This document shows positions 1-8,294 of a stretch of 37,851 nucleotides of DNA, one piece after another; position 1 is the stretch's first letter; each line of letters begins with the position of its first letter. The stretch spans positions 1 through 37,851 of the forward strand of contig CAJXAT010000010.1 of NCBI GenBank assembly GCA_913050055.1. The letters run 5' to 3'. The notes beneath the pieces are model-generated. The model did no database searches. It had not been told where the DNA came from and saw only the letters and a list, made by a program, of their open reading frames with translations. A program made the translations under genes and the position numbers. This stretch comes from an uncultured Flammeovirgaceae bacterium (GTDB taxonomy: Bacteria; Bacteroidota; Bacteroidia; Cytophagales; Cyclobacteriaceae).

Positions 1-9
1 AATTTGGAT

Positions 10-38
10 AAGGGAAATAAAAAATTTCCCTTTTTTTT
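10..38 (+). terminator. Rho-independent terminator of an upstream gene outside the window
   Basis: Arms AAGGGAAAT (10-18) and ATTTCCCTT (24-32) pair perfectly around a five-base A loop and run into a T tract to 38. It would end a plus-strand transcript entering from the left, so the next gene at 55 probably has its own start signal. Confidence 0.75.
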
Positions 39-54
39 GTTTTAAATATTATTT

Positions 55-1200
55 ATGGATTTAAAACTTTTTTTTGACCCTGCAGATGAGTCGATCATAG
101 ACTCAGCACTTAGTCCGAGTGCATTTCAAAACATTGCGTATCTTCATACATACAAAAAAATAAACTTGAAGGGAATGCGCGTGGCCCTAATAGGATTAAA
201 TGAGGGCAGAGGATATTTGGTAGATAAGGATCTCTCGGAGGTCCCTAATCGAATAAGAAAGTTCCTTTACCCACTTACTATTGGATTGAATCATCATGGT
301 ATAGTAGATCTGGGAGATCTGAGAAAGGGCCCTTCTTCTGAAGAAACTAATTTAAGACTCAAGGAGGTATGTGAATATTTAATAAGTCAAGAAATATTAC
401 CCATTATTTTGGGTGGGCTTCAGAACATGACTTTGGGTCAATATTTAGGTTATGAGTCCACAGGGAAATTACTTACCCTCCTAAGTATAGATGCGAAATT
501 AGATTTAGAAGAATCTGAAAACCCAACAGATTCCTATCTAGGAACCATATTTAAACATAACCCTAATTATTTATTTAACTACATTCACTTGGGTTACCAA
601 TCATATCTCTTAAAGGAAAGCAAGTTAAATATGCTCGAAACCTTGGGTTTTGACTCCTATCGATTGGGTGAATTTAAGGGTAATATAAAAGAGACCGAAC
701 CTATTATTCGGGACGCAGACCTTATTTCTTTTGATTTATCAGCGCTTCAGAGTATTTATTGTCCAGATACCCTAAATCCTAATGTTTTCGGTTTTTCAGG
801 AGAAGAGGCGTGCCAATTGTGCTGGTATGCCGGTTTAAATAATAAATTGAGTTCTATTGGCTTTTATAATATGACGGCAGAGTTGGTAGAGGATAATAAA
901 ACGGCCCAGGTAGTTGCTACGATGATTTGGTATTTTATTGATGGCGTTTTTAATAGGAAGGGTAATCAATATTTTACATCGAGCGATTACCTTACTTACG
1001 AAGTAACGCTGAATGAACGGGTTGGTGATATTAGATTCTTCAAGAGTAAGTTGTCAGAAAAATGGTGGATGGAAATTACGGAGATCAATCATAAAAGCGT
1101 TTTTCTAAGAAATAAAATGGTCCCTTGCAGTTATAATGACTATAAAATGGCTCTCAATGGGGTGCTTCCCGAACGCTGGATAAAAGCCCAGTCAAAATAG
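55..1200 (+). CDS. Arginase/formimidoylglutamase-fold protein with lost metal ligands
   Basis: 381 residues with the ureohydrolase (arginase, agmatinase, formimidoylglutamase) layout. The three metal-binding segments can be located but are eroded. The usual GGxH reads GGLQN (120-124, His to Gln). DAHxD reads DAKLD (146-150, His to Lys). SFDxDxxDP reads SFDLSALQS (225-233), losing the second and third Asp. Asp146, Asp150 and Asp227 remain. Family knowledge: ureohydrolases need a two-manganese centre held by these His and Asp residues, so this protein is unlikely to be an active hydrolase; the usual database name 'formimidoylglutamase' would mislead. The preceding terminator and the ATG in an AT-rich leader support the start. 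The cellular role is unknown; it is probably cytoplasmic because no signal peptide is seen. Confidence 0.85.
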   Translation: MDLKLFFDPADESIIDSALSPSAFQNIAYLHTYKKINLKGMRVALIGLNEGRGYLVDKDLSEVPNRIRKFLYPLTIGLNHHGIVDLGDLRKGPSSEETNLRLKEVCEYLISQEILPIILGGLQNMTLGQYLGYESTGKLLTLLSIDAKLDLEESENPTDSYLGTIFKHNPNYLFNYIHLGYQSYLLKESKLNMLETLGFDSYRLGEFKGNIKETEPIIRDADLISFDLSALQSIYCPDTLNPNVFGFSGEEACQLCWYAGLNNKLSSIGFYNMTAELVEDNKTAQVVATMIWYFIDGVFNRKGNQYFTSSDYLTYEVTLNERVGDIRFFKSKLSEKWWMEITEINHKSVFLRNKMVPCSYNDYKMALNGVLPERWIKAQSK

Positions 1201-1246
1201 CGTATACACTTTATTAAACTTTCTTAAGGCCGGTGAATGGAATTTT

Positions 1247-1444
1247 CTATAAATGAACTACTTGAGCAATACTAGGTGAGTTGTAAAGAATTTTTTTTGT
1301 AGATCGCATGTTTTTCTTTAACTCATCGATGATTGTGATGGCTAGATCGGATTCTATATCTTTAATTAATTCACGATAAACAGATGGAAAAGAGTGTTCC
1401 TCATTGTAAATTTTTTTCTCGATTCTAAGATATTGGCGATTCAT
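1247..1444 (-). CDS. Small hypothetical protein, doubtful
   Basis: A 65-codon ATG-started frame, rich in Lys, Ile and Glu, with no signal peptide or motif I recognise. It ends close to the end of the arginase-like gene and begins next to the DnaA-box region. I see no convincing promoter. It may be a real small gene, a remnant, or chance. Confidence 0.25.
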   Translation of the reverse strand: MNRQYLRIEKKIYNEEHSFPSVYRELIKDIESDLAITIIDELKKNMRSTKKILYNSPSIAQVVHL

Positions 1445-1722
1445 TAAGTTAAAGTTTTCATAAGAATGTCTTGAATTCCCACATAATTAATATAATCCGA
1501 ATTGAGGGGAAAAGTTCAAAAATTAAGTAATTTATCCACATCAAGATCCTAATCGCATGTGGATAAATCATTAAATAACAATGAAACAATGAGTTAGAAA
1601 CAATTACTTAAAGTGAAATAGAATAGATTTATTTTAATGGATTAAGTACTGATGTTAGTTATCTAATTAAATATTGATTTTTGAGCCCGTTCTCTAATTT
1701 TCTTTATAAAATTTAAAAGATT
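1445..1722. other. Gene-free AT-rich stretch with paired DnaA boxes
   Basis: No coding frame is supported here. The stretch is strongly AT-rich and contains the inverted DnaA-box pair described separately. Apart from that pair I find no close match to the DnaA box; TTTTCCACT near 1830 is a two-mismatch candidate inside the neighbouring remnant. Confidence 0.5.
1530..1568. promoter_or_regulatory. Inverted pair of perfect DnaA boxes
   Basis: TTATCCACA at 1532-1540 and TGTGGATAA at 1558-1566 each match the consensus DnaA box exactly and face each other. The full perfect inverted repeat is ATTTATCCACAT (1530-1541) and ATGTGGATAAAT (1557-1568) around a 15-base spacer, within AT-rich DNA. DnaA is the replication initiator; such boxes mark origins, DnaA-titrating sites or DnaA-regulated promoters. 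Two boxes are few for an origin, and the flanking genes do not diverge from this point, so the origin call is open. Confidence 0.55.
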
Positions 1723-1905
1723 CTACCTTTTTATCAATACTACTTTTTTAAAATATAGAAACCTTGGTATAATGAGCTCAAGCTTCATTCTAGTTGATTG
1801 CCAACACTTAAATTCATAGGACAGAAGAATTTTTCCACTCATATCGAATACGTCATATATAATATCTTCGTAAATGTTATTTTTCAGATTTACGAATACG
1901 ACATC
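1723..1905 (-). pseudogene. Remnant of a T9SS C-terminal sorting domain
   Basis: Read on the minus strand, this stretch encodes about 60 residues including DIIYDVFDMSGKILLSYEF and ending FLYFKKVVLIKR before a TAG (1723-1725). That is the pattern of a type IX secretion sorting domain (Y.V.D..GK.L ... G.Y.LKVV). The middle part, which normally reads like LDLS.L..G, is corrupted. It lies directly behind the TAA of the broken desaturase and in the same frame, but membrane desaturases do not carry such tails, so this is probably the end of a lost exported protein joined here by deletion. Confidence 0.5.
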
Positions 1906-2783
1906 TTATTTATTGAACTTTTGGTGATCTATGGAAGGGTCATAATCGTTTTTAGTTTTGATTGAATTTAATTCACTCATAGGGTCCTTCGAGCGTATTA
2001 ATGGAAATAATAATTGAGTATACCAGGTCTCTTTTAACTGATTCCAAGCACCGAAGTGCTTTTGATATTTTCTGGTAATTCTCGCAGTATCAAAAATTAC
2101 ATCCCAAATAAAAATCAGGTTGCCAAAATTGCCATTGGGACGGGAGATGCCGTCTTTAGCGGTTAATCCATGGTGTGCAAAATGCGTACTTGGAATGGAA
2201 ATGGTCCTTTCAATTACCCAAGCTATGAGTCTTAGAAATTTATATTTATACATGAATCGATCCCAACGGGTCTCGCTGTGTGCTAGAGAGATAACGACAA
2301 GTTTTAGAGGTAAATAAAAAAGATACACCTCACCCATTCCCATATAAACCAAGATAGCAGATAACCATATACCAGGTATCAAGGCATAATATAGTAGCGC
2401 ATTCCGATAGGTTACCAATACGCCCATTTCCTCTATGATATGATGGGGTCTGTGCAATTTTCACAACGTCCGGTTACTTAGCGAAAATCTATGCCATCCA
2501 TACTGTGTGAGGTCGTCGAATAAGAGAAAAGCACCTATGCCATCCAAAGGAAATCGTTATGAAATGGTTTTAAAAGGGGGGAGGAAGGTTTCCATGAGCG
2601 TTATCAAAAGGAAAAAGATAGCAGGCTGTATGATTGTAGGTAAATAGTAAGACTTAAGAGTTCAATGGTAAAATCATTTTTAGTTCTCTTGTCGTCAAAA
2701 TACAATCCTCCGAAAGCTTCGAGAGTACCTAGTATCAATAAAACCACAGCGGGTATGAGTTTACTTGAATAATTTAGCTCCAT
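1906..2783 (-). pseudogene. Broken sterol desaturase / fatty acid hydroxylase family gene
   Basis: Most of a membrane di-iron hydroxylase can be read in pieces. The ATG at 2781-2783 opens a hydrophobic N-terminus (LIPAVVLLILGTLEAFGG). The frame breaks near 2604-2625, in a pyrimidine run. The second frame carries a TAA at 2557-2559 and a TGA at 2461-2463, then stays open to 1906. The TGA stands where the family has Trp, just before the HRPHH motif (L-[W]-K-L-HRPHH), so TGG to TGA is likely. A first-cluster His also reads Leu (HRFSLSN). The last cluster (THFAHHG) remains. A 183-codon TTG-started frame (1906-2457) could be misread as a gene, but it lacks the N-terminal membrane half. An intact relative lies at 8295-9119. 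Confidence 0.8.
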
Positions 2784-2919
2784 GAGAAGTGAGGTAAAAG
2801 AAAGGGATTCATTTATGCGATGATCAATTGAATAGCCAATCAAAATAAGCTATTTATTTTTATTAAAATTAATTTTTTTTGAAGTTGTTTCGTTTTGGTG
2901 CTTTGAAATAAAAGAAGAA

Positions 2920-3741
2920 CTACCTCCGGTAACTGCCATCGGGAAGTGACTGCGGAAAAATATATTCAGGATTTGATAACAATGAATAAATGGCTTTATC
3001 TGTTTTTTTTACCAACTCATTTGAATTTAAATCCCATTCTTTTGAGATTTCTTGGAGTCTATTTTCTTGTGCGCCAAGCATTGAAGTTAGGGCCCAATAT
3101 ATATATTCACCGGCCATACATTCGTATTTACAAGTACGGTCCTTGTAAGTATACCATGCTTGGATGGGATAGTGATGAGGTATATTAATAAAATGTCCTC
3201 CTCTGGCAAGGTCCATAGCCTCGGTCAATTGGGTGGGTGCTTCTTCACCAAAAATAGAGGGATAGGCCTGGGCATACCCCGAATGGCTAATAATATGCCA
3301 AACCTCCTCCAAGGCGGCATCAAATTGGCCTATATGACCATTGGTATGCCACTCAGGGCATGATTCGTCAGCACCTAAATCTTGTGCGTTGAGATTCACT
3401 TGGGACATTTTTTTCCACATAAATAATGCCGCATGGTTTTTGATGAGCGTTGCAATGAGCAAAGGGTTGTCAACTTTTCCATCTTCATCATTGTCTAAAT
3501 ATTGAGCCATGATGTTTGCAGCATGCAGCAATTTGACATCTTCAACCTCTGCATAGGCGTAAATGGGAATTCCAAAAACATCAACTTTTCTATTAGTGGA
3601 GGCAAAATCCGGATCCGAATGGGCAACAATTTTAAAGTAAGGATCGCTGCCTGAAACAATATAGGACTCTGTGATGTTCACATTTTTTTGGCAGGAGACG
3701 AATGAAATTAAAGGCATCAATGCCCACAGTCGGTAGTTCAT
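2920..3741 (-). CDS. Secreted lipoprotein of unknown function
   Basis: 273 residues. The N-terminus has a hydrophobic stretch ending in FVSC, a lipobox, so the mature protein is probably anchored at Cys17 to a membrane. Visible features are DNDEDGKVDN near residues 83-92, which resembles an EF-hand-like calcium loop, and LEEVWHIISHSG in the middle, where Glu and two His could bind a metal (resembling but not matching HExxH). Two adjacent Cys-containing segments (CKYEC) lie later. I do not recognise the family. The gene stands alone, downstream on the minus strand of nothing obvious. Confidence 0.75.
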   Translation of the reverse strand: MNYRLWALMPLISFVSCQKNVNITESYIVSGSDPYFKIVAHSDPDFASTNRKVDVFGIPIYAYAEVEDVKLLHAANIMAQYLDNDEDGKVDNPLLIATLIKNHAALFMWKKMSQVNLNAQDLGADESCPEWHTNGHIGQFDAALEEVWHIISHSGYAQAYPSIFGEEAPTQLTEAMDLARGGHFINIPHHYPIQAWYTYKDRTCKYECMAGEYIYWALTSMLGAQENRLQEISKEWDLNSNELVKKTDKAIYSLLSNPEYIFPQSLPDGSYRR

Positions 3742-4048
3742 GTTTTTTTGAATTTATTGGCAAACTGTATTTATTTTCGTTTTTTTATAAAAATAGTCCT
3801 TTATATACAACTTATCCTAATCAATGTTTTGCGCTACTCCCCCTTTTACCCAACCAAAAAGAGGCGCACCATTTCAAATGTCGTTGAGGCTTGTTTTCGT
3901 TGATCTGATAATGATCTACTACTTGTCAAGGGATTACTCAAAATTAATCGCGGGAGCAGCTCCTTTAAACGGGGACTACAGATGTATTTGATTTGCTCAA
4001 TCAATATTTGATTCTGAATTTTTCTTTTGATTTTTTTTAAGTAGATCT
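3742..4048. other. Intergenic, nothing recognised
   Basis: About 300 bases between the unknown lipoprotein and the tRNA terminator. No coding frame with recognisable content, repeat or RNA was found on either strand. Confidence 0.4.
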
Positions 4049-4083
4049 AAAAAAAAGCCAGCATGTTGATGCTGACTTTTTTT
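4049..4083 (-). terminator. Terminator behind tRNA-Arg
   Basis: Arms AGCCAGCAT (4056-4064) and ATGCTGACT (4069-4077), with a four-base loop and one G-U pair, are flanked by A and T tracts. On the minus strand it directly follows the tRNA end at 4085. The T tracts on both sides mean it could also act in the other direction. Confidence 0.75.
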
Positions 4084-4084
4084 G

Positions 4085-4158
4085 TGAACCCGGCAGGATT
4101 CAAACCTGCAACCTCTAGAGCCGTAATCTAGTGCACTATTCAGTTATGCTACGGGTCC
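4085..4158 (-). tRNA. tRNA-Arg(ACG) with an A19-U56 elbow pair
   Basis: A 74-nt cloverleaf can be folded by hand: acceptor GGACCCG/CGGGTTC with one G-U, U8 A9, D stem GCAT/GTGC, anticodon stem CTAGA/TCTAG with loop TTACGGC (anticodon ACG, arginine, CGN codons), variable loop AGGTT, T stem GCAGG/CCTGC with loop TTTGAAT, discriminator A, and no encoded CCA. The D loop AACTGAATA keeps A14, A15, G18 and A21, but position 19 is A, and T-loop position 56 is U. The near-universal G19-C56 tertiary pair is thus replaced by a complementary A19-U56. All stems are intact and a terminator follows, which favours a working gene over a relic. Confidence 0.9.
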
Positions 4159-4256
4159 TTGTTGTTGAATTGCCTATTTAAAAACAATAAACTCCTGCGA
4201 AAATAGCTAATTTGTTAAATAAACTTACGCTAAACGTAGAGATTTAAAATTGCGCT

Positions 4257-4264
4257 TATATTTG
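4257..4264 (+). promoter_or_regulatory. Candidate -7 element of the barrel-protein gene
   Basis: TATATTTG matches the Bacteroidota -7 element TAnnTTTG and lies about 64 bases before the ATG at 4328. No TTTG at the expected upstream distance is seen. Confidence 0.4.
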
Positions 4265-4327
4265 CGGAGGTTTCAGAAGTGCTTTTAAAAGGCTTGAGTT
4301 ACGTGAACAAATAAATTTAATATTGAA

Positions 4328-5017
4328 ATGAAAAAAGGATTTGGTTTTATCATATTATGTTTCACCTATTTTTTGGGTATTGGACAAGACGAAAAAAGAC
4401 TTGAGCAGCCAGATATGCCTGGAGACATTATGTTGGATTTTGGTTTTAATTCATTGAGAGATAACAAAGAATTAATTAATACAGAATTATTTCCCTCCCG
4501 CTCTTGTGGTATTTATTATATGATTAAGCGGAAATTGAGTGATCAGTTTATTTTTAATCCAGCGATAGGTTTTACATTTGAAAAAATTGGTTTTGCAGAT
4601 CGTTCTAATTATCAAGTAGATGATTTGAAAATCACGTTTTGGGACACGGTGAGTGTGGGAGAATTAAAAAGGAATAGATTGGCTATCACCTATGCAGAAT
4701 TACCCTTAGAACTTCGATTTTATCCCAACCCAACAGTAGATGGAGAAGGGTTTTTTGTAAGTATTGGAAGCGTATTGGGATTCAAAATAGCAGCCAAGAC
4801 AAAAATGAGATTCAACTTAGATGGTTCCAAGATGAAAGAAATGAATACGGGTAACTTTGGTTTATCCGATGCGAGATATGGTATGGTGGCTCGGGTGGGC
4901 TTTCAGAAGGTAAATGCTTTTGTGAAATATTATGTTTCTGATGTTTGGCGTGATGCCCCTATCGATCAAGCCACACCCAGTCAATTTACCTTTGGAATCA
5001 ATTTGACAGGATTTTAA
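4328..5017 (+). CDS. Outer-membrane beta-barrel (PorT-like) protein
   Basis: 229 residues. The N-terminal signal peptide (GFGFIILCFTYFLGIGQ) ends at a typical GQ cut site. The mature part alternates polar and aromatic residues and ends in a strand closing with aromatic residues (FTFGINLTGF), as in barrel proteins. The pattern with ELPLELRFYPNP and repeated 'Y.M..RVGF.K' strands resembles the small Bacteroidota family of outer-membrane barrel domains that includes PorT. It probably sits in the outer membrane. It is convergent with rpoN, with about 130 bases between them and no visible terminator. The precise role is not known. Confidence 0.75.
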   Translation: MKKGFGFIILCFTYFLGIGQDEKRLEQPDMPGDIMLDFGFNSLRDNKELINTELFPSRSCGIYYMIKRKLSDQFIFNPAIGFTFEKIGFADRSNYQVDDLKITFWDTVSVGELKRNRLAITYAELPLELRFYPNPTVDGEGFFVSIGSVLGFKIAAKTKMRFNLDGSKMKEMNTGNFGLSDARYGMVARVGFQKVNAFVKYYVSDVWRDAPIDQATPSQFTFGINLTGF

Positions 5018-5146
5018 TTCAAAAGGGTTATTTTGGGGTTAAAAATTACATTATTCAGTGATTATTTTAATTTGTTAAATTTACTCTTAGCTTATGTGTT
5101 TGGACAATTTTTCTTAAAAAATAAAAGGCCAAAGGAAGATGATATA

Positions 5147-6577
5147 TTACAGTTCCTTTCTCAGTCGTGCGACAGGAATGTCCAATTGTTCTCGGTATTT
5201 AGCCACAGTTCTGCGCGCAATGTTATAGCCTTCTTCATTTAATAATTTTTCAATTTTATCATCGGATAAAGGTTTACTTTTATTTTCCTGATCAATCAGT
5301 ACACGTAATTTATTTTTAACTTCCCTACTGCTTACATCTTCACCTGAATGTGTTGAGATACCTTCTGAGAAAAAATGTTTAAGTGGATAAATTCCGAAAT
5401 CAGTTTGAATGGATTTACTGCTGGCTACTCTTGATACGGTACTGATATCCATACCAATGCGTTCAGCTATATCTTTGAGAATCATCGGTTTTAGTTTATT
5501 TTCATCCCCTTCGTGAAAATAATCGTATTGGATATTTATGATGGCTTGCATGGTATTCAATAGGGTAGCTTGTCGTTGCTTGATGGCATCTATAAACCAC
5601 CTTGCTGCATCTAGTTTCTGTTTAATAAAAGAGACCGTTTCGCGCAATTTTTTATCCTTTTTTTTACTACTATCGTAAGTATTTAGCATTTCAGAATAAG
5701 ATCGACTGACTCTTAATTCAGGAGCATTTTTAGCATTTAATGTGAGTTCTAGTGAACCATCGATATTTTTCAAAATGAAATCAGGCATTAAAAACTGTAT
5801 CTTACTGTCTTCAGCGCCTGCACCTCCAGGTTTTGGATTGAGTCGAGTAATAATGCCAATGGCATTTTTTAATTCAGTACTGGAAATACTTAATTTTTGT
5901 TCTATTTTGGCATAATGTTTTTTGGAAAATTCTTTGAAGCATACCTTAAGGACCTGGTAGGCTAAATCATTTTCACGGTCCTCGAGGTCTCTTCTTTCCA
6001 ACTGAAGCATCAAACAGATTTGCAAACTTTGTGCCCCTATTCCTGCAGGTTCAAAATTTTGAATTTTTTTGAGTAGTTCACCTAATTCAAACCGATCTGT
6101 TTCAATGCCTTGCGAAAAAGCAAGATCATTCACGATGGCATCCAAATCTCTTCTAAGGTATCCATCTGAATCGATGCTACCCAAAAGTTGTTTTCCTAAA
6201 ATATGCTGATGTTCATTCAGCTTAAGAAATCCGAGTTGCGTCAATAACTGTTCGTGAAGGGTGGTACCGATACTTATTGGATATTCTTTGTCTTGATCAA
6301 GGGAGTTGCTCCCATTTCCGTTCATTTTGTATCCGGTGTAGTCATCATGAAGGTAATCTTCTGTACGATGGTCTGATTCTTCTTTTTCTTCAAATGGATC
6401 TTTAGGTTCCTCATCTGACGAGGGCAGATCATCTTCTTCGAGGGCGGGATTTATTTCTAATTCTTCCTCAATTCGAGTATTCAGCTCAGCGGTAGGTACT
6501 TGCAACAGTTTAATAAACTGAATCTGTTGCGGTGATAATTTTTGCTGTAAAGATTGAGAGAGGATGAGTTTTTGCAT
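5147..6577 (-). CDS. rpoN: RNA polymerase sigma-54 factor
   Basis: 476 residues, a usual length for the family. Region I at the N-terminus is Gln- and Leu-rich (LILSQSLQQKLSPQQIQFIKLLQVP starts here) and is needed for control by enhancer-binding ATPases. An acidic region II follows (residues about 40-75), then the core-binding domain, the helix-turn-helix region, and near the end the RpoN box ARRTVAKYR (454-462), which contacts the -24 element. The factor directs RNA polymerase to -24/-12 promoters that need an activating ATPase. ATG start. It is divergent from asnS across a 206-base AT-rich gap. Confidence 0.97.
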   Translation of the reverse strand: MQKLILSQSLQQKLSPQQIQFIKLLQVPTAELNTRIEEELEINPALEEDDLPSSDEEPKDPFEEKEESDHRTEDYLHDDYTGYKMNGNGSNSLDQDKEYPISIGTTLHEQLLTQLGFLKLNEHQHILGKQLLGSIDSDGYLRRDLDAIVNDLAFSQGIETDRFELGELLKKIQNFEPAGIGAQSLQICLMLQLERRDLEDRENDLAYQVLKVCFKEFSKKHYAKIEQKLSISSTELKNAIGIITRLNPKPGGAGAEDSKIQFLMPDFILKNIDGSLELTLNAKNAPELRVSRSYSEMLNTYDSSKKKDKKLRETVSFIKQKLDAARWFIDAIKQRQATLLNTMQAIINIQYDYFHEGDENKLKPMILKDIAERIGMDISTVSRVASSKSIQTDFGIYPLKHFFSEGISTHSGEDVSSREVKNKLRVLIDQENKSKPLSDDKIEKLLNEEGYNIARRTVAKYREQLDIPVARLRKEL

Positions 6578-6594
6578 AATAATCTGTCTAGCCT

Positions 6595-6602
6595 CAAAAT
6601 TA
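6595..6602 (-). promoter_or_regulatory. Candidate -7 element of rpoN
   Basis: On the minus strand the sequence reads TAATTTTG, matching TAnnTTTG, 18 bases before the rpoN ATG. No TTTG at about 19 bases upstream is present, so this is a weak call. Confidence 0.35.
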
Positions 6603-6783
6603 TTAAATTATGTAATTATCTCGGTTAAAACAAGTAAGATTGTCAATTTTAAGTTTATAATTTATCATGTAAAAAGCAATTTTAAGTTTGTTTATTATTC
6701 AATAAAATACATCTATTCCTTATATGATTTCATCATTCCACTTATTTGTGGTTTTTTTGCTGGGTACTTTAGATTAAATCATT

Positions 6784-8235
6784 GTGGATAATCAAAAAAG
6801 AATAAAAATTAAAGCCTTACTTGCATTAGCATCCTTGAGGGAAGAAATTGTCGTTAAAGGATGGGTTCGGACTAAAAGAGGCAGTAAAAATGCTGTCTTT
6901 ATAGCGATTAATGATGGTTCCACGATACATAACATTCAAGTGGTGGCTGATCCCGAGCTTTTCGGCGAGGATTTACTTAAACGAATTAGCACAGGGGCCA
7001 GCATCGCAGTTACTGGTCTTTGGGTGGCTTCGTTGGGATCTGGTCAGACCCAAGAGCTGCAGGCAAAAGCTATAACAGTATTGGGTGAAGCGAATCCGGA
7101 GACTTATCCGTTGCAGCCTAAGCGGCATAGTTTAGAGTTTCTCAGAGAGATCGCTCATCTACGGCTTAGGACGAACACGATGGGCGCTATTTTACGGGTG
7201 AGACATGCGGCAGCATTTGCTACCCATCAGTTTTTTAATGAAAAGGGATTTTTTTATTTTAACAGTCCTTTGTTAACCACCTCGGACGCTGAAGGTGCAG
7301 GCGAGACCTTTAAGGTGACTACTTTAAATCTTGAAAAAATACCTTTAGATGAGGCGGGTAAGGTAGATTACCGAGAAGATTTCTTTGAAAAGGAAACTAA
7401 TTTAACTGTTTCTGGACAATTAGAGGGTGAATTAGCGGCATTGGCTTTATCTGAAATCTATACTTTTGGGCCTACTTTTCGTGCGGAAAATTCTAATACG
7501 ACAAGACATCTGGCAGAGTTTTGGATGGTTGAACCTGAGATGGCTTTTTATGATCTAAAAGACAATATGGATCTGGCTGAAGCAATGTTAAAGTATTTGG
7601 TAAAATATACGCTCGATCATTGCTTTAATGACCTCACTTTCTTAGAGAAAAGAGAAATAGAAGAACAAAAAAATAAACCACTTGCCGAGCGCAGCGAGCA
7701 GCCACTTTTAGATCGTTTGCATGGGATTTTAGCGGATGATTTTGAAAGGATTTCATATACTGAAGCTTTCCAAATTTTAAGAAATTCAAAGCCTAACAAA
7801 AAGAAAAAATTCCAATTTCCGATAGATGCTTGGGGTGCCGATTTACAATCAGAGCATGAGAGATTTCTTGTGGAGAAACATTTTAAAAAGCCGGTTATTA
7901 TATATGATTATCCAAAGGATATTAAATCCTTTTATATGCGCCTGAATGACGATAATAAGACGGTAGGGGCCATGGATGTATTGTTTCCAGGTATTGGTGA
8001 AATCATAGGTGGTTCGCAGCGAGAAGAGCGTTTGGACGTTTTAAAAGAGCGCATGGAAGAAAAGCAGATACCGGCTGCTGAAATGGATTGGTTTTTAGAT
8101 ACGCGCAGGTTTGGAACGGTGGAACACAGTGGTTTTGGCTTAGGTTTTGAGCGTATGGTTCTATTTTTAACAGGGATGTCCAATATCAAAGATGTGATCC
8201 CATTTCCACGGACTCCTGGAAATTGTGAATATTAA
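6784..8235 (+). CDS. asnS: Asparaginyl-tRNA synthetase
   Basis: 483 residues, class II aminoacyl-tRNA synthetase that charges tRNA-Asn with asparagine using ATP in the cytoplasm. The N-terminal OB-fold anticodon-binding domain covers residues about 15-110 ([13 protein letters not shown] at its start). Motif 2 is seen around 230-250 ([17 protein letters not shown]), and motif 3 near 450 ([10 protein letters not shown]). The C-terminus [13 protein letters not shown] is diagnostic for AsnS rather than AspS. The start is GTG; no ATG lies upstream in frame near it. The start codon falls inside a perfect DnaA box (see findings). Confidence 0.97.
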   Translation: MDNQKRIKIKALLALASLREEIVVKGWVRTKRGSKNAVFIAINDGSTIHNIQVVADPELFGEDLLKRISTGASIAVTGLWVASLGSGQTQELQAKAITVLGEANPETYPLQPKRHSLEFLREIAHLRLRTNTMGAILRVRHAAAFATHQFFNEKGFFYFNSPLLTTSDAEGAGETFKVTTLNLEKIPLDEAGKVDYREDFFEKETNLTVSGQLEGELAALALSEIYTFGPTFRAENSNTTRHLAEFWMVEPEMAFYDLKDNMDLAEAMLKYLVKYTLDHCFNDLTFLEKREIEEQKNKPLAERSEQPLLDRLHGILADDFERISYTEAFQILRNSKPNKKKKFQFPIDAWGADLQSEHERFLVEKHFKKPVIIYDYPKDIKSFYMRLNDDNKTVGAMDVLFPGIGEIIGGSQREERLDVLKERMEEKQIPAAEMDWFLDTRRFGTVEHSGFGLGFERMVLFLTGMSNIKDVIPFPRTPGNCEY

Positions 8236-8273
8236 GCTGTTATTTATTTGATGCTTTTTATGTCTGAATAGGC

Positions 8274-8281
8274 TATATTTG
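8274..8281 (+). promoter_or_regulatory. Candidate -7 element of the hydroxylase gene
   Basis: TATATTTG matches TAnnTTTG, 13 bases before the ATG at 8295. A TTTG at 8247-8250 lies 23 bases upstream, longer than the usual 19, so the pair is not ideal. Confidence 0.4.
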
Positions 8282-8294
8282 GTTATTATACATC

